Source: Pirellulales bacterium (GTDB taxonomy: Bacteria > Planctomycetota > Planctomycetia > Pirellulales > JADZDJ01). From it: 57,756 nucleotides of DNA. The notes beneath the pieces are model-generated. The model had not been told where the DNA came from and searched no databases. It saw only the letters and a program-made list of their open reading frames with translations. Below are positions 1-9,480 of this stretch, piece after piece. Both the position numbers and the translations under genes were made by a program. The stretch spans positions 1 to 57,756 of the forward strand of contig DASRSD010000107.1 of the NCBI GenBank assembly GCA_035656635.1, in the 5' to 3' direction. Positions within the stretch are counted from its first letter, which is position 1; each line of letters begins with the position of its first letter.

Positions 1-1
1 G

Positions 2-841
2 GGCTCGAAGGTAACGGTCGTCGAGTTGACCGATGGATTGCTGCCTGGAGCCGATCGAGATTTGGTGCGACCGTTGCATAGTCGCCTGGAAAAATTGTTT
101 GCCTCAATTTTGCTGAGTACAAAAGTTGTTGCTCTGGTAGACAAGAAAGATTACATAGAAGTCCAACTGCAAAATGCTGATGGCAGCAAAGAACGGGTCG
201 AATCATTCAGCCGTGTGCTGGTATCTGTCGGGCGGCGACCCAACAGTGACGGCATTGGCCTGGAGAATACCAAAGTTAAACTTGACAAACGTGGTTTTGC
301 TCTGACCGACGAGTCGCAGCGCACCGACGATCCACATATTTTGGCTATTGGCGACGTGGCAGGTGAGCCAATGCTGGCGCACAAAGCTGCACATCAAGGC
401 AAGGTTGCTGTCGAGGCATTGCACGATGAACCCGTGGTATTTGAACCCCGCGCCATTCCGGCGGTAGTATTTACCGATCCTGAAATCGCCTGGGCAGGGC
501 TAACAGAAGAACAAGCGAAACGCGACGGTCGGCAAGTAGAAGTAGTGCGCTATCCTTGGGCGGCAAGTGGTCGCGCTGTTTCATTAGGCCGCACTGAAGG
601 CCTGACGAAGTTTCTTATTGATTCCGAATCAGAGCGGTTGTTAGGCATTGGCATTGTTGGCGCTGGTGCCGGCGAATTAGTGGCTGAAGGGGTGTTGGCC
701 ATCGAGATGGGCTGTACTGCTAGAGACGTTGCGGAGTCCATTCATCCCCATCCCACATTGAGCGAAACCGTCGCCTTTGCCAGCGAGGCTTTTCTTGGCA
801 TCGCCACGGAAATCTACCGCCCGCATGCACTCGAACGCTGA
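2..841 (+). CDS. lpdA: Dihydrolipoamide dehydrogenase (E3), C-terminal part
   Basis: The reading frame is open from the left edge, so the N-terminal FAD-binding part lies outside the window. About 280 residues remain. Visible family marks are the second Rossmann segment end (SVGRRPNS), the FAD-contacting AIGDVAGEPMLAHKA stretch and the C-terminal dimerisation domain, which carries the catalytic HPHPTLSE motif (His-Glu pair at the dimer interface). E3 reoxidises the dihydrolipoyl arm of 2-oxoacid dehydrogenase complexes, passing electrons to NAD+. The pyruvate dehydrogenase E1 and E2 genes follow on the same strand, which supports a role in that complex. The order E3-E1-E2, with about 340 bases before E1, differs from the common E1-E2-E3 order, so E3 may have its own transcript. 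Confidence 0.95.
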   Translation, partial: GSKVTVVELTDGLLPGADRDLVRPLHSRLEKLFASILLSTKVVALVDKKDYIEVQLQNADGSKERVESFSRVLVSVGRRPNSDGIGLENTKVKLDKRGFALTDESQRTDDPHILAIGDVAGEPMLAHKAAHQGKVAVEALHDEPVVFEPRAIPAVVFTDPEIAWAGLTEEQAKRDGRQVEVVRYPWAASGRAVSLGRTEGLTKFLIDSESERLLGIGIVGAGAGELVAEGVLAIEMGCTARDVAESIHPHPTLSETVAFASEAFLGIATEIYRPHALER

Positions 842-1181
842 ACAACATGGTTCTTCTCCGGCTTCTCGGCGACGCTTGGAAGCATTTGTGGTTTCTGAAG
901 CAGATCGAAATTTCTCTTACGCCAACCTGGGGGAGACTATTCGTCTGGCCTACCCGATGGTTCGGAAGGTACAGCGGCGTTTGGCGGTCCAATCGAAACC
1001 TGCGATGGTTAAGGCCGTGACTAATTGCATTCGACCGAGCATAGTATAATTAAGAATCGAAGTCGGGAGGCGCCTTGTAATGCGCGTGAACTTCCCCCTT
1101 TACGAATTTCCCTAAGTGCTAGATAATGTGGGAGATAAGTATAGGTGAAGCAAGTGGGTCTCAACTAGGAACTATTGGCTT
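842..1181 (+). promoter_or_regulatory. lpd-aceE intergenic region with candidate -10 box
   Basis: This 340-base gap has no convincing gene; the short frames in it run out of lpd or into aceE out of phase. A perfect TATAAT lies at 1045-1050. The bases 17 upstream (TAATTG) are a poor -35 match, so it is only a candidate promoter for aceE-aceF. If used, the aceE transcript would carry a leader of about 125 bases. No strong terminator hairpin was seen after lpd. Confidence 0.3.
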
Positions 1182-4112
1182 ATGGCCCAAGAAAAAATCG
1201 GATCGAATTCGGCAGGAAGCATTGTTGGGGACAACGGCTTTGAAAATGGCGCTTCTGACAAAAGTAGACCAAGTAACGGCGCTTCTAGTGGCGAAACCGG
1301 CTTACAAGCCGAGGAGAAGTGGCTGGACGATTCGGCCCAAGAAGCGTCGTCGTCAGTAGATGAAACCGAGGGATCGATTGCCGAAGAATCGCTAGCCGAA
1401 GCTCCCGCGGAGTTGCAGGGAGAACCACCATCGGTTAGCGCGGAGGTCGATTCCGACGTAGCAGAAACTCAAGAGTGGCTGGAATCGCTGCGCTATGTGC
1501 TGGAAAGCAAAGGTCCCGAGCGAGTTAGTTTTCTGTTGGCTAAACTTAACGAGGTGGCGCATCAGGGAGGAGTGGCACTGCCATTTAGCGCGACCACACC
1601 CTATGTAAACACCATTCCTGTCGATCGCCAGCCGCCATATCCTGGTAACCGCGAGATTGAGCGCCGAATTAAAAGCATTATTCGCTGGAATGCCATGGCG
1701 ATGGTGGTACGGGCCAATCGCGAACATGATGGCATCGGCGGACACATTTCGACCTATGCTTCGGCAGCCACGCTTTACGAAGTAGCATTCAATCATTTCT
1801 TCAAAGGCCGCGGCGACGATTTCTCGGGCGACCAGGTTTACATTCAAGGGCACGCTGCTCCCGGAATTTATGCGCGGGCGTACCTGGAAGGACGCTTGAC
1901 CGAAGATCAACTCACTAACTTCCGCCAAGAATTGCAGCCGGAAGGAGGACTCTCGAGCTACCCGCATCCGTGGCTCATGCCCAGCTTTTGGGAGTATCCG
2001 ACGGTTTCGATGGGATTGGGTCCTATCATGGCAATTTATCAGGCTCGGTTCAACAAGTATCTGGAAGATCGTGGCATCAAAGACACACGCTTGCAGAAGG
2101 TGTGGTGCTTTGTCGGTGATGGCGAAAGTGACGAACCCGAAACGCTTGGCGCGCTAACGTTGGCCTCGCGTGAAAATCTGGACAACCTCATTTTTGTCGT
2201 GAATTGCAACTTGCAGCGGCTCGATGGCCCGGTGCGCGGCAACGGCAAAATCATTCAAGAATTGGAAGCAGTTTTCCGGGGTGCTGGCTGGAACGTTATT
2301 AAAGTCGTTTGGGGCGATGATTGGGACGCGCTGCTGGAAAAAGATGATAGTGGCTTGCTGATCAAACGCATGGGCGAAGTGGTCGACGGCGAATATCAAA
2401 AATACGTGGTCTCACCAGGCAGTTACATTCGCGAGCAATTTTTCGGGAAATATCCGGAATTGGCCAAGCTTGTCGAAAACATGTCGGATGAAAAGCTAGC
2501 CAAGCTTCGCCGTGGAGGCCACGACCCGGAGAAAGTGTATGCTGCATTCAAAGCGGCGGTCGAAACCACCGGGAGACCCACCGTCATTTTGGCCAAGACC
2601 ATCAAAGGTTACGGCCTGGGTGAAGCCGGCGAAGGCCGGAATATTACGCACCAAGTGAAAAAGGTTAACGAACAAGAATTGCGTGAGTTCCGTTCGCGGT
2701 TCGGAATTCCAATTTCCGACGACGAGGTTGCCAAAGCTCCATTCTATAAGCCGGCTCCCGACACGCCGGAAATGAAGTATCTTCATGGTCGCCGGCAAGA
2801 ATTAAGTGGCTATGTTCCCAGCCGGCCGACAAAGTTACCCACGATAAAAACCCCGTCCTTGGAAGAATACCGCCCGTTTATTGAAAAAAGCGTGGGACGC
2901 GAAGTTTCTACGACGTTGGGCGTCGTGACGCTGATGGCGGCACTCCTAAAAGACAAAGACATTGGCAAGTACATCGTACCCATTGTGCCCGATGAATCAC
3001 GCACGTTTGGCATGGATCCGCTTTTCCGACAGTGCGGCATTTACGCTCATGCCGGCCAATTGTACGAGCCAGTCGATATGGACCAGGTGCTTTACTATCG
3101 TGAAGCCGTAGACGGCCAAATTCTCGAAGAAGGCATTACCGAAGCGGGGTCGATGTCGTCATTCATCGCCGCGGGCACCGCATATTCCGCTCACGGCGTG
3201 CCTATGATTCCGATGTTCATTTACTATTCGATGTTCGGCTTCCAGCGCATCGGCGATTTAATTTGGGCGGCCGGTGACATGCGCGCGCGGGGATTCATGT
3301 TCGGTGGCACTGCCGGTCGCACAACACTTAACGGGGAGGGCTTGCAGCATCAGGATGGCCACAGCCACTTATTTGCCATCGCTTATCCGACGGTGAAGGC
3401 CTACGATCCTGCATTCGTGTATGAAAGCACCGTTATCATTCTGGATGGCATGAGGCGGATGTATCAGGAAGGTGAAGACACGATCTATTATCTCACGATT
3501 CATAACGAAGGCTACGAAATGCCGGCGATGCCGCAAGGAGCAAAAAAGGGAGAGATTGAAGAGGGCATTATCCGCGGCATGTATAAATTCAAAACCGTAG
3601 AAGCCGGCGACAAGAAATTACACGTGCAATTGCTCGGTAGCGGGGCTATTTTACGCAGTGTGCTCCATGCACAAAAACTATTAGCTGAAAAGTTTGACGT
3701 GAGTAGTACGGTATGGAGCGTAACCAGCTACAAAGAACTACGGAAGCAGGCCCATGCCTGCCGCCGTTGGAACATGCTGCATCCCAATCAGCGGCCGAAG
3801 GTCAGCTACATCGAGCATTTGTTCGATGGCTTAAAAGGTCCATTTGTTGCCGCTTCCGACAACGTGCGAGCGGTCGCAGAACAAATCGATCCATGGGTTC
3901 CCAGTGGATTGTTCGCGCTCGGCACGGATGGTTTTGGCCGTAGTGAGACTCGGGCGAACTTGCGGAGACATTTTGAAGTCGACTCTCAATGCATTGCGGT
4001 TGCCGCGCTATATCGGCTTGCGGAAATGGAGCAGTTCGATCGAGCAAAAATCGCCGCTGCCATTGAAGAGTGGGGCATTAACCCGGAGAAAGTTGATCCG
4101 TTATTTGCGTGA
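1182..4112 (+). CDS. aceE: Pyruvate dehydrogenase E1 component, homodimeric type
   Basis: Predicted thiamine-diphosphate enzyme that decarboxylates pyruvate and acetylates the lipoyl arm of E2. From about residue 90 the protein follows the E. coli AceE pattern closely: NTIPV and YPGN near the start, GGH(I/M) region, the TPP motif beginning GDGESDEPE near residue 312 and ending in NCNLQRLDGP, RGGHDP, TIKGYG, YYSMFGFQRIGD, and GLQHEDGHSH-like GLQHQDGHSH. At 976 residues it is about 90 longer than E. coli AceE (887). The excess is an acidic Ser/Glu/Ala/Gly-rich N-terminal stretch. ATG at 1182 is the only ATG before the conserved region; a weak AGGA lies 11 bases upstream. The next gene, aceF, starts 102 bases downstream. 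Confidence 0.96.
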   Translation: MAQEKIGSNSAGSIVGDNGFENGASDKSRPSNGASSGETGLQAEEKWLDDSAQEASSSVDETEGSIAEESLAEAPAELQGEPPSVSAEVDSDVAETQEWLESLRYVLESKGPERVSFLLAKLNEVAHQGGVALPFSATTPYVNTIPVDRQPPYPGNREIERRIKSIIRWNAMAMVVRANREHDGIGGHISTYASAATLYEVAFNHFFKGRGDDFSGDQVYIQGHAAPGIYARAYLEGRLTEDQLTNFRQELQPEGGLSSYPHPWLMPSFWEYPTVSMGLGPIMAIYQARFNKYLEDRGIKDTRLQKVWCFVGDGESDEPETLGALTLASRENLDNLIFVVNCNLQRLDGPVRGNGKIIQELEAVFRGAGWNVIKVVWGDDWDALLEKDDSGLLIKRMGEVVDGEYQKYVVSPGSYIREQFFGKYPELAKLVENMSDEKLAKLRRGGHDPEKVYAAFKAAVETTGRPTVILAKTIKGYGLGEAGEGRNITHQVKKVNEQELREFRSRFGIPISDDEVAKAPFYKPAPDTPEMKYLHGRRQELSGYVPSRPTKLPTIKTPSLEEYRPFIEKSVGREVSTTLGVVTLMAALLKDKDIGKYIVPIVPDESRTFGMDPLFRQCGIYAHAGQLYEPVDMDQVLYYREAVDGQILEEGITEAGSMSSFIAAGTAYSAHGVPMIPMFIYYSMFGFQRIGDLIWAAGDMRARGFMFGGTAGRTTLNGEGLQHQDGHSHLFAIAYPTVKAYDPAFVYESTVIILDGMRRMYQEGEDTIYYLTIHNEGYEMPAMPQGAKKGEIEEGIIRGMYKFKTVEAGDKKLHVQLLGSGAILRSVLHAQKLLAEKFDVSSTVWSVTSYKELRKQAHACRRWNMLHPNQRPKVSYIEHLFDGLKGPFVAASDNVRAVAEQIDPWVPSGLFALGTDGFGRSETRANLRRHFEVDSQCIAVAALYRLAEMEQFDRAKIAAAIEEWGINPEKVDPLFA

Positions 4113-4214
4113 GAAGCGGCGTGTGCTTGCCTACGGGCCTGGGAGCCTTACCGAGATTCGATTTTTGTGCGTTTTGATTCCTGATTCTAATTATTTTGGC
4201 CATTTCAGTCACAA

Positions 4215-5666
4215 ATGTCCGACTTCAAACTACCCGATTTGGGCGAAAACATCGAATCCGGCGACATCGTTTCCGTGTTGGTTAACGAGGGAGACATTGT
4301 CAAAGCCCAGCAGGATGTTGTCGAAATTGAGACCGACAAAGCTGTTGTGTCGGTCCCGACCGATACGGCTGGCAAGGTGACGAAAATTCATGTTTCCAAA
4401 GGACAAACGGTGAAACCGGGGCAAGTAATTCTTTCCTTGGAAGCGTCGACTGAAGCTTCTGCGCGTACCAAGGACCCGGCCGCATCCGCAAAGGCGTCTT
4501 CAGCGCCTTCAAAAGCTCACGCTACGTCCTCCAAAGCCCCCACGCCATCGGCTAGGTCGACTTCCCAAAAACAACATGAGGCGACTCCAGCGGGCAGTCC
4601 TGCAAAACAGGCAACATCGCACAAGCCCAGCCGTACCTCCTCACCAGATGGCAATGGTTATTCACCATCGGCAGTGCCTGCTCCATCGACCAAACAGGTA
4701 GAAATTGCCCCCACGTCGGCCGCTGCTGATGAAGCCGATGGCCACGCCAGCCCAAGTTCAACGACTGCACCGGCGGGACCTGCCGTGCGTCGCTTGGCTC
4801 GCGAACTGGGTGTGGATTTAGACCGTGTGCAGGGGACCGGCGCCGATGGCCGCATCACTCGGGAAGATGTAATCACCGCGGTGCGGCATGCCAACGAGGT
4901 AGTTGCCACATCAGCTATGGCGACGGCATCCCCATCCGGTCCGATGGAACGCGACAATTACGGCGCCATTCGTCGTGAGACGATGACTAAAATCCGTAAG
5001 ACGATTGCCGCCAATATGGCGCGCTCTGCGACGACCATTCCACACTTAACGAATTTTGATGATGCGGACATCTCGGAATTGGAGCGGCTTCGGAAAGAAA
5101 GCGCGGTGGCTTACTCTAGCTCAGGAATCAAACTCACCTCGCTGGCGTTTGTGCTGAAGGCAGTATCGCTGGCGTTGAAACAACATCCCGTGCTAAATGC
5201 TTCGCTCGATATGGAGACCGGAGAAATCATTTATAAGCAATACGTCAATTTGGGCGTGGCAGTCGATACCGATCGCGGGTTGATTGTGCCCGTGCTACGC
5301 AGTGTGGATGCTCTTTCCATACCGCAAATTGCGCAAGGCATTCAATTGCTGGCTGAAAAGGTGCGTCAAGGCCAGCAAACATTGGACGATTTGCGGGGAG
5401 GAACCTTTACGATTAGCAATTTGGGTGCTGTCGGGGGGCAGTATTCGACGCCGATTATCAATTATCCCGAAGTCGCAATTCTGCTGGCAGGTCGTTCTCG
5501 AAAAGTGCCGGTTGTAACCGCCGACGACAAAATCGAGCCCAGGCTAACAATGCCCCTGAGCTTGTCGTACGATCACCGCCTTGTCGACGGCGCCGCCGCC
5601 AGCCGATTCTTGAACGAGGTCATTGGCTATTTGGAATCATCTGGGCGATTACTATTGGCGCCTTGA
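4215..5666 (+). CDS. aceF: Dihydrolipoyllysine acetyltransferase (E2 of pyruvate dehydrogenase)
   Basis: Core subunit that carries the lipoyl arm and transfers acetyl groups to CoA. One lipoyl domain covers residues 1-77, with the lipoylated lysine K42 in ETDKAVVSVP. A long Ala/Ser/Thr/Pro-rich flexible linker (about 80-185) follows. The E1/E3-binding domain is at about 187-222 (AVRRLARELGVDL, GRITREDV), and the catalytic domain runs from about 250 to 483 with the active-site motif DHRLVDG (H454, D458). One lipoyl domain rather than the three of E. coli E2 fits the 483-residue length. No clear Shine-Dalgarno precedes the ATG. The 3' end overlaps the convergent DUF486 gene by 40 bases. Confidence 0.95.
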   Translation: MSDFKLPDLGENIESGDIVSVLVNEGDIVKAQQDVVEIETDKAVVSVPTDTAGKVTKIHVSKGQTVKPGQVILSLEASTEASARTKDPAASAKASSAPSKAHATSSKAPTPSARSTSQKQHEATPAGSPAKQATSHKPSRTSSPDGNGYSPSAVPAPSTKQVEIAPTSAAADEADGHASPSSTTAPAGPAVRRLARELGVDLDRVQGTGADGRITREDVITAVRHANEVVATSAMATASPSGPMERDNYGAIRRETMTKIRKTIAANMARSATTIPHLTNFDDADISELERLRKESAVAYSSSGIKLTSLAFVLKAVSLALKQHPVLNASLDMETGEIIYKQYVNLGVAVDTDRGLIVPVLRSVDALSIPQIAQGIQLLAEKVRQGQQTLDDLRGGTFTISNLGAVGGQYSTPIINYPEVAILLAGRSRKVPVVTADDKIEPRLTMPLSLSYDHRLVDGAAASRFLNEVIGYLESSGRLLLAP

Positions 5667-6115
5667 TTCGTCTGGGTGATAGGGCTTGGGTCTTTTACTG
5701 CAGCTTGTCTTTCGTGGACATGTGCCCAGCGCGGGTACATCATCACCACCACGGCCAAAATAATCAGCGCATATGCCGCCCAATCGGTCGCGCGTACAAC
5801 ATCTTTCAGCACCAGCGCGTTAAAAATCACAAATGCGGCGATTGTAATAACTTCCTGTATGATTTTGAGCTGCGGCGCGGAAAATTTAGCGTTCCAGGCG
5901 CTCTGCAGCCAACCGTCGCTGTCTGTGAGAGTTTGCTCGTTTCCATCTGCGTGTCCATAGCGATTAGCCGGTACTTGAAAGCAGTATTCGAAGAACGCGA
6001 TCGACCAGCTCAGGAGAATTGCCACAAACAATGGAGTACTCCTGAATTTCAAATGGCCATACCAGGCGATCGTCATGAAGGTGTTGGAGCAAATCAGCAA
6101 GGCAATGGTCAGCAT
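5627..6115 (-). CDS. DUF486 family small membrane protein
   Basis: A 162-residue hydrophobic protein with about four membrane segments. It resembles the DUF486/COG3169 family, a drug/metabolite-transporter-like group of unknown function: LLICSNTFMTIAWYGHLKF near the N-terminus, SWSIAFFEYC(F)QVPANR in the middle, and FSAPQLKIIQEVIT before the third helix. A charged stretch of about 25 residues (HADGNEQTLTDSDGW...) is inserted after PANR, and the C-terminus is a hydrophilic tail. The frame continues upstream to a TTG at 6154, but the ATG at 6115 has a strong AGGGGAG six bases before it and matches where the family begins. The 3' end overlaps aceF tail to tail. Confidence 0.8.
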   Translation of the reverse strand: MLTIALLICSNTFMTIAWYGHLKFRSTPLFVAILLSWSIAFFEYCFQVPANRYGHADGNEQTLTDSDGWLQSAWNAKFSAPQLKIIQEVITIAAFVIFNALVLKDVVRATDWAAYALIILAVVVMMYPRWAHVHERQAAVKDPSPITQTNQGANSNRPDDSK

Positions 6116-6454
6116 GGCGTCTCCCCTGGAAATTCCTTTAATTCGTTGCGGCAATAATTTGGTTGAATTTAAACAATTTGCAGCCTAAAAGCAGCAGCCG
6201 AGATTTAGGGCTTTTCGATGACGCTTATTCGCCCGGCTGCACGACAAAAATGTTGCAAAAACGAAACATTTCCGACGCATTGAGCGTGCCCAAATCAATG
6301 GAATTCGTATAATTGATGGGACGGGAAATAGTGCGAGCATTTCGGCATAGTAGATGCACTGGGAGGGGAAGATTTCCAAAATCCATCTTCTCTTCATCAG
6401 ATACGCAACCGTTTGTCATCGGAAAGACAACATTTCTCGCCAAGGAGTCTTGTC
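6116..6454. promoter_or_regulatory. Divergent intergenic region with candidate -10 box
   Basis: This 340-base region separates the DUF486 gene (minus) from the WXXGXW gene (plus) and should hold both promoters. A TATAAT lies at 6308-6313 on the plus strand, giving a leader of about 135 bases before the ATG at 6455. A TTGAGC upstream is 22 bases away, longer than ideal, so the call is tentative. No gene is evident here. Confidence 0.25.
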
Positions 6455-9445
6455 ATGAGGCCGCGGTTCCACCAGGCATTTTGTACGACACTGCTCTCAG
6501 TTGTCGCCTTCGCCTTTTCGTGGACTGTCGCTTGGTCCACTTCGTCGCACGGGCAGTTAGAAGCTGCATCAACCGTAGCCCAGGACAGCAACCCCGTCCC
6601 TGGCGATATCGTCGCTCCATCCTTGGCCCCGCCGCTGCCTGTGCCTACAGAAACCAATACCAATGCCGACGTGCCCGCCGGGACGGAAGTGCTTGCCCAA
6701 GGACCGGTGCATGAAGCATTTGCCAAGCCGATGGAATTAAACCCGCTGCCTGGTCCAGTTGTGAAAAGGCGGCCGCCCGATCCCATTCGGGAAATTCCTC
6801 CCGCGCAGCAGCCAGATGGCGAAAACATCGTCTGGATTCCCGGTTATTGGACCTGGGATGACGATAAGCAAGATTTTATTTGGGTAAGCGGCGTGTGGCG
6901 GAATGCCCCGCCCTATCAAACGTGGGTGCCAGGCTATTGGAGCGAAGTGGAAGGGGGCTACCAATGGACGCCCGGTTTATGGACGGCTGCCGCTCAACAG
7001 GAGGTTTCCTACCTGCCGGCGCCACCGGCAACTCAGGAAAACGGTCCGTCCAGCCCACAACCCGGTGCAGACCAATTTTGGATTCCCGGCACCTGGGTAT
7101 ATCAGAACACTGATTATGCGTGGCAACCCGGATATTGGACGGTCGCCCGGCCGAATTGGATTTGGGAGCCGGCCCATTATTGTTGGACACCTGGAGGGTA
7201 TGTGTTTGTCGACGGTTATTGGGATTACGATCTAACGCACCGAGGCTGTTTGTTCGCGCCGGTTTATTTCGCGCAGCCGGTCTTCGCCCAACCGGCGTTT
7301 GTACACACTCCCGCCGTAGTGTTTAACGTGGGGTTATTCAACGATTGGTTATTCGTTCGGCCGAGATTCGGCGCGTATTATTTTGGAAATTATTTTGGCG
7401 CCTCTTACGTCAGCCTTGGTTTCTCACCATGGTTTGCCGTTGCCATTGGCGGCCGACCGCATTTCGATCCGCTGTTCTCTTACTACAACTGGCATAATTC
7501 ACTTGCCGACCGCAATTGGTTAGTTCATACGCAGCAACATTACGAACTGCTTCGCCGAGATGCCGCGCTTCGGCCGCCGGGCACTTTTGCCGCCCAACAG
7601 CAGTGGTTGAAGAATAATCCGAATGCCGGCAATGCGGCGCTGGTCTCGCCGCTGCGGGAAGTTGCTAAAGATCCGGCGAAATCAGATTTCAAATTCCACA
7701 CGGTGACAATGGCTGATCGTCAGGCTTTGGCGGTAAAGGGAAATGAACTGCAGCACTCGGCCGTGCAACGGTCCGATTTCGAACGCAAGACAGCAACGAA
7801 CTCCTTCAATGCAAACAATACTGATTTGCAACCCAACAACCGCGGCAACTTGGGTTTTTCCAAGAACAACGTGGCAGGAGCAAATCCTAGAGAAACAACT
7901 GCTGGAAGCGAAAACGGAAACGCTACGACCACAACGAAGTTTAAGCTGCCCACTGCGGCTGCTTCGAAAATGACAACCGCCGGCAACGTGTCCAGTGGTG
8001 GTAATTCATCTTCGTACTCCCAGGGGTCAGAAAAATTTTCGCCAAACAACTTTGGAAACAATTTCTCAAACACAAACGATGGGCGTGGGCAGAAGCTCGA
8101 CGGCGGCGAAAAAGCTTTTGGAAATCAGCAAGAGAAATCCGGCTCTACTTTTGGAAACAACAATCTATATGGTTCAGGTAGCACTAGCTCGTCAACAACG
8201 CAACGATTCAACCGGCCCAGTTTGATCCAACCGAGCAACGGGATGCAATCGGGGAATGTGAATTCCGGCGCTGGAAGCCAAAGCTCAGGCGCTGGCTCGA
8301 ATCAGTACCAATTGGGAACTCAAACTTCGCAACGAATGCAGCTGTATCCTGGGGCCGGCGGGCCCGTCAACAATCCGACGAACGGCGCCGGAGCAAATCC
8401 CTCGGGCCGCGGCGCCAGCGGATCGGGGACGGGATCGGGTGGCGGATCGAACAACAAGGACGATTCCAGTAAAAAGAATAAAACTTCGGATACCACTTCC
8501 CCGTACCCACACACCGATTTTGAAGGCGCCAAGCCTTCGCTGGTTGATGTGCGCGACGTGCTGAAAAAGGATCGCGATCGCGTCCAAAATGCAATTGCGC
8601 CCGTCGACGACCCGACCAATCCGAAAAAGACAGATGATTTTGATGTGGCTGCTGATAGCCACAGTGGGGATCATAATTCGAGCGGAACTTCAAAAGATTC
8701 TGCCAGCGGGAAATCCAGCGGTCCGCAGCTTTACCATTTGCCCGAATTATTTCATCCCGCAAACGCCAAGGATTTCTTTCGTAGTCCTCTGCTCTCGGGC
8801 GCCCCGGAGAGTGAATCTGCGCCGGAAAGCGAATCCGGCACGCCAGACAGTAAAAATTCAGACCAGGGTACTTTGGGGAACGATCGGAATGTCGCCGGAT
8901 ACCCTCCCGGCGGTCCATCGCTTGGCACTGGCGTACCGCAGGGCCCCGCTGGGACGTCGACTGCAAAACAACATAGCGCACCGCCCACACGAAATCCAGG
9001 ACTTGTAAAGTACGATTACCAAACCTTATCGGAACGTGGGCGAACGCTTAGCACCCCCGGCGTGCGAACCTCTTATGCAGCCACTTCCTCCGGCAGTCAG
9101 CCCTACGATGACACTGTCGGGCCATCGCCCCTTCAGCACAACATCGGCAGCCCCACAAATTCAATTGGCCCTGGCATGGAGAACCATGTGCTTTATGGTC
9201 CGCTTGGATCGCCGAGCTCATCGGCGGGATTGCCTGCTCCTTCTGGCATGCCGATGGGGCCATTAACGACCGGCAGCGGCAGCAATAGCAGCTCACCGTA
9301 CAGTTCGGGCAGCTACATTCCCAGCAACACACTCCCCACAATGCAACATTTCGATTTGCACCTGCCTAAACCGACGAATAAAACTCCGCCTTCAGACGCC
9401 GGTCAACGAACGTACGACCCGGCCCACGGGGGTTACGGAGGCTAA
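6455..9445 (+). CDS. Secreted WXXGXW-repeat protein with low-complexity C-terminus
   Basis: A 996-residue exported protein. An N-terminal signal peptide (basic MRPRFHQ then a hydrophobic run ending near AWSTSS) is followed from about residue 122 to 262 by a series of WXXGXW-type repeats: WIPGYW, WVSGVW, WVPGYW, WTPGLW, WIPGTW, WQPGYW and VDGYW. A Phe/Tyr-rich block follows (GAYYFGNYFGASYVSLGF), and then about 600 residues of Asn/Ser/Gly/Thr-rich low-complexity sequence with short NNFGNNFS- and GSGTGSGGG-like runs. Such proteins are common in planctomycetes; their function is unknown and a cell-surface role is inferred. The frame opens at a TTG at 6413, but AAGGAG eight bases before the ATG at 6455 fixes the start there. 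Confidence 0.85.
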   Translation: MRPRFHQAFCTTLLSVVAFAFSWTVAWSTSSHGQLEAASTVAQDSNPVPGDIVAPSLAPPLPVPTETNTNADVPAGTEVLAQGPVHEAFAKPMELNPLPGPVVKRRPPDPIREIPPAQQPDGENIVWIPGYWTWDDDKQDFIWVSGVWRNAPPYQTWVPGYWSEVEGGYQWTPGLWTAAAQQEVSYLPAPPATQENGPSSPQPGADQFWIPGTWVYQNTDYAWQPGYWTVARPNWIWEPAHYCWTPGGYVFVDGYWDYDLTHRGCLFAPVYFAQPVFAQPAFVHTPAVVFNVGLFNDWLFVRPRFGAYYFGNYFGASYVSLGFSPWFAVAIGGRPHFDPLFSYYNWHNSLADRNWLVHTQQHYELLRRDAALRPPGTFAAQQQWLKNNPNAGNAALVSPLREVAKDPAKSDFKFHTVTMADRQALAVKGNELQHSAVQRSDFERKTATNSFNANNTDLQPNNRGNLGFSKNNVAGANPRETTAGSENGNATTTTKFKLPTAAASKMTTAGNVSSGGNSSSYSQGSEKFSPNNFGNNFSNTNDGRGQKLDGGEKAFGNQQEKSGSTFGNNNLYGSGSTSSSTTQRFNRPSLIQPSNGMQSGNVNSGAGSQSSGAGSNQYQLGTQTSQRMQLYPGAGGPVNNPTNGAGANPSGRGASGSGTGSGGGSNNKDDSSKKNKTSDTTSPYPHTDFEGAKPSLVDVRDVLKKDRDRVQNAIAPVDDPTNPKKTDDFDVAADSHSGDHNSSGTSKDSASGKSSGPQLYHLPELFHPANAKDFFRSPLLSGAPESESAPESESGTPDSKNSDQGTLGNDRNVAGYPPGGPSLGTGVPQGPAGTSTAKQHSAPPTRNPGLVKYDYQTLSERGRTLSTPGVRTSYAATSSGSQPYDDTVGPSPLQHNIGSPTNSIGPGMENHVLYGPLGSPSSSAGLPAPSGMPMGPLTTGSGSNSSSPYSSGSYIPSNTLPTMQHFDLHLPKPTNKTPPSDAGQRTYDPAHGGYGG

Positions 9446-9480
9446 GCGGTGCCTCCATCGGATTTTCTTGTAGCTTATTT

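Noticed and set aside
1126-1359. Plus-strand frame overlapping the aceE start
   Set aside because: Out-of-phase shadow of aceE with no family resemblance.
5663-6157. Plus-strand open frame of 164 codons opposite the DUF486 gene
   Set aside because: It is antisense to a recognisable membrane protein family and shows no pattern of its own.
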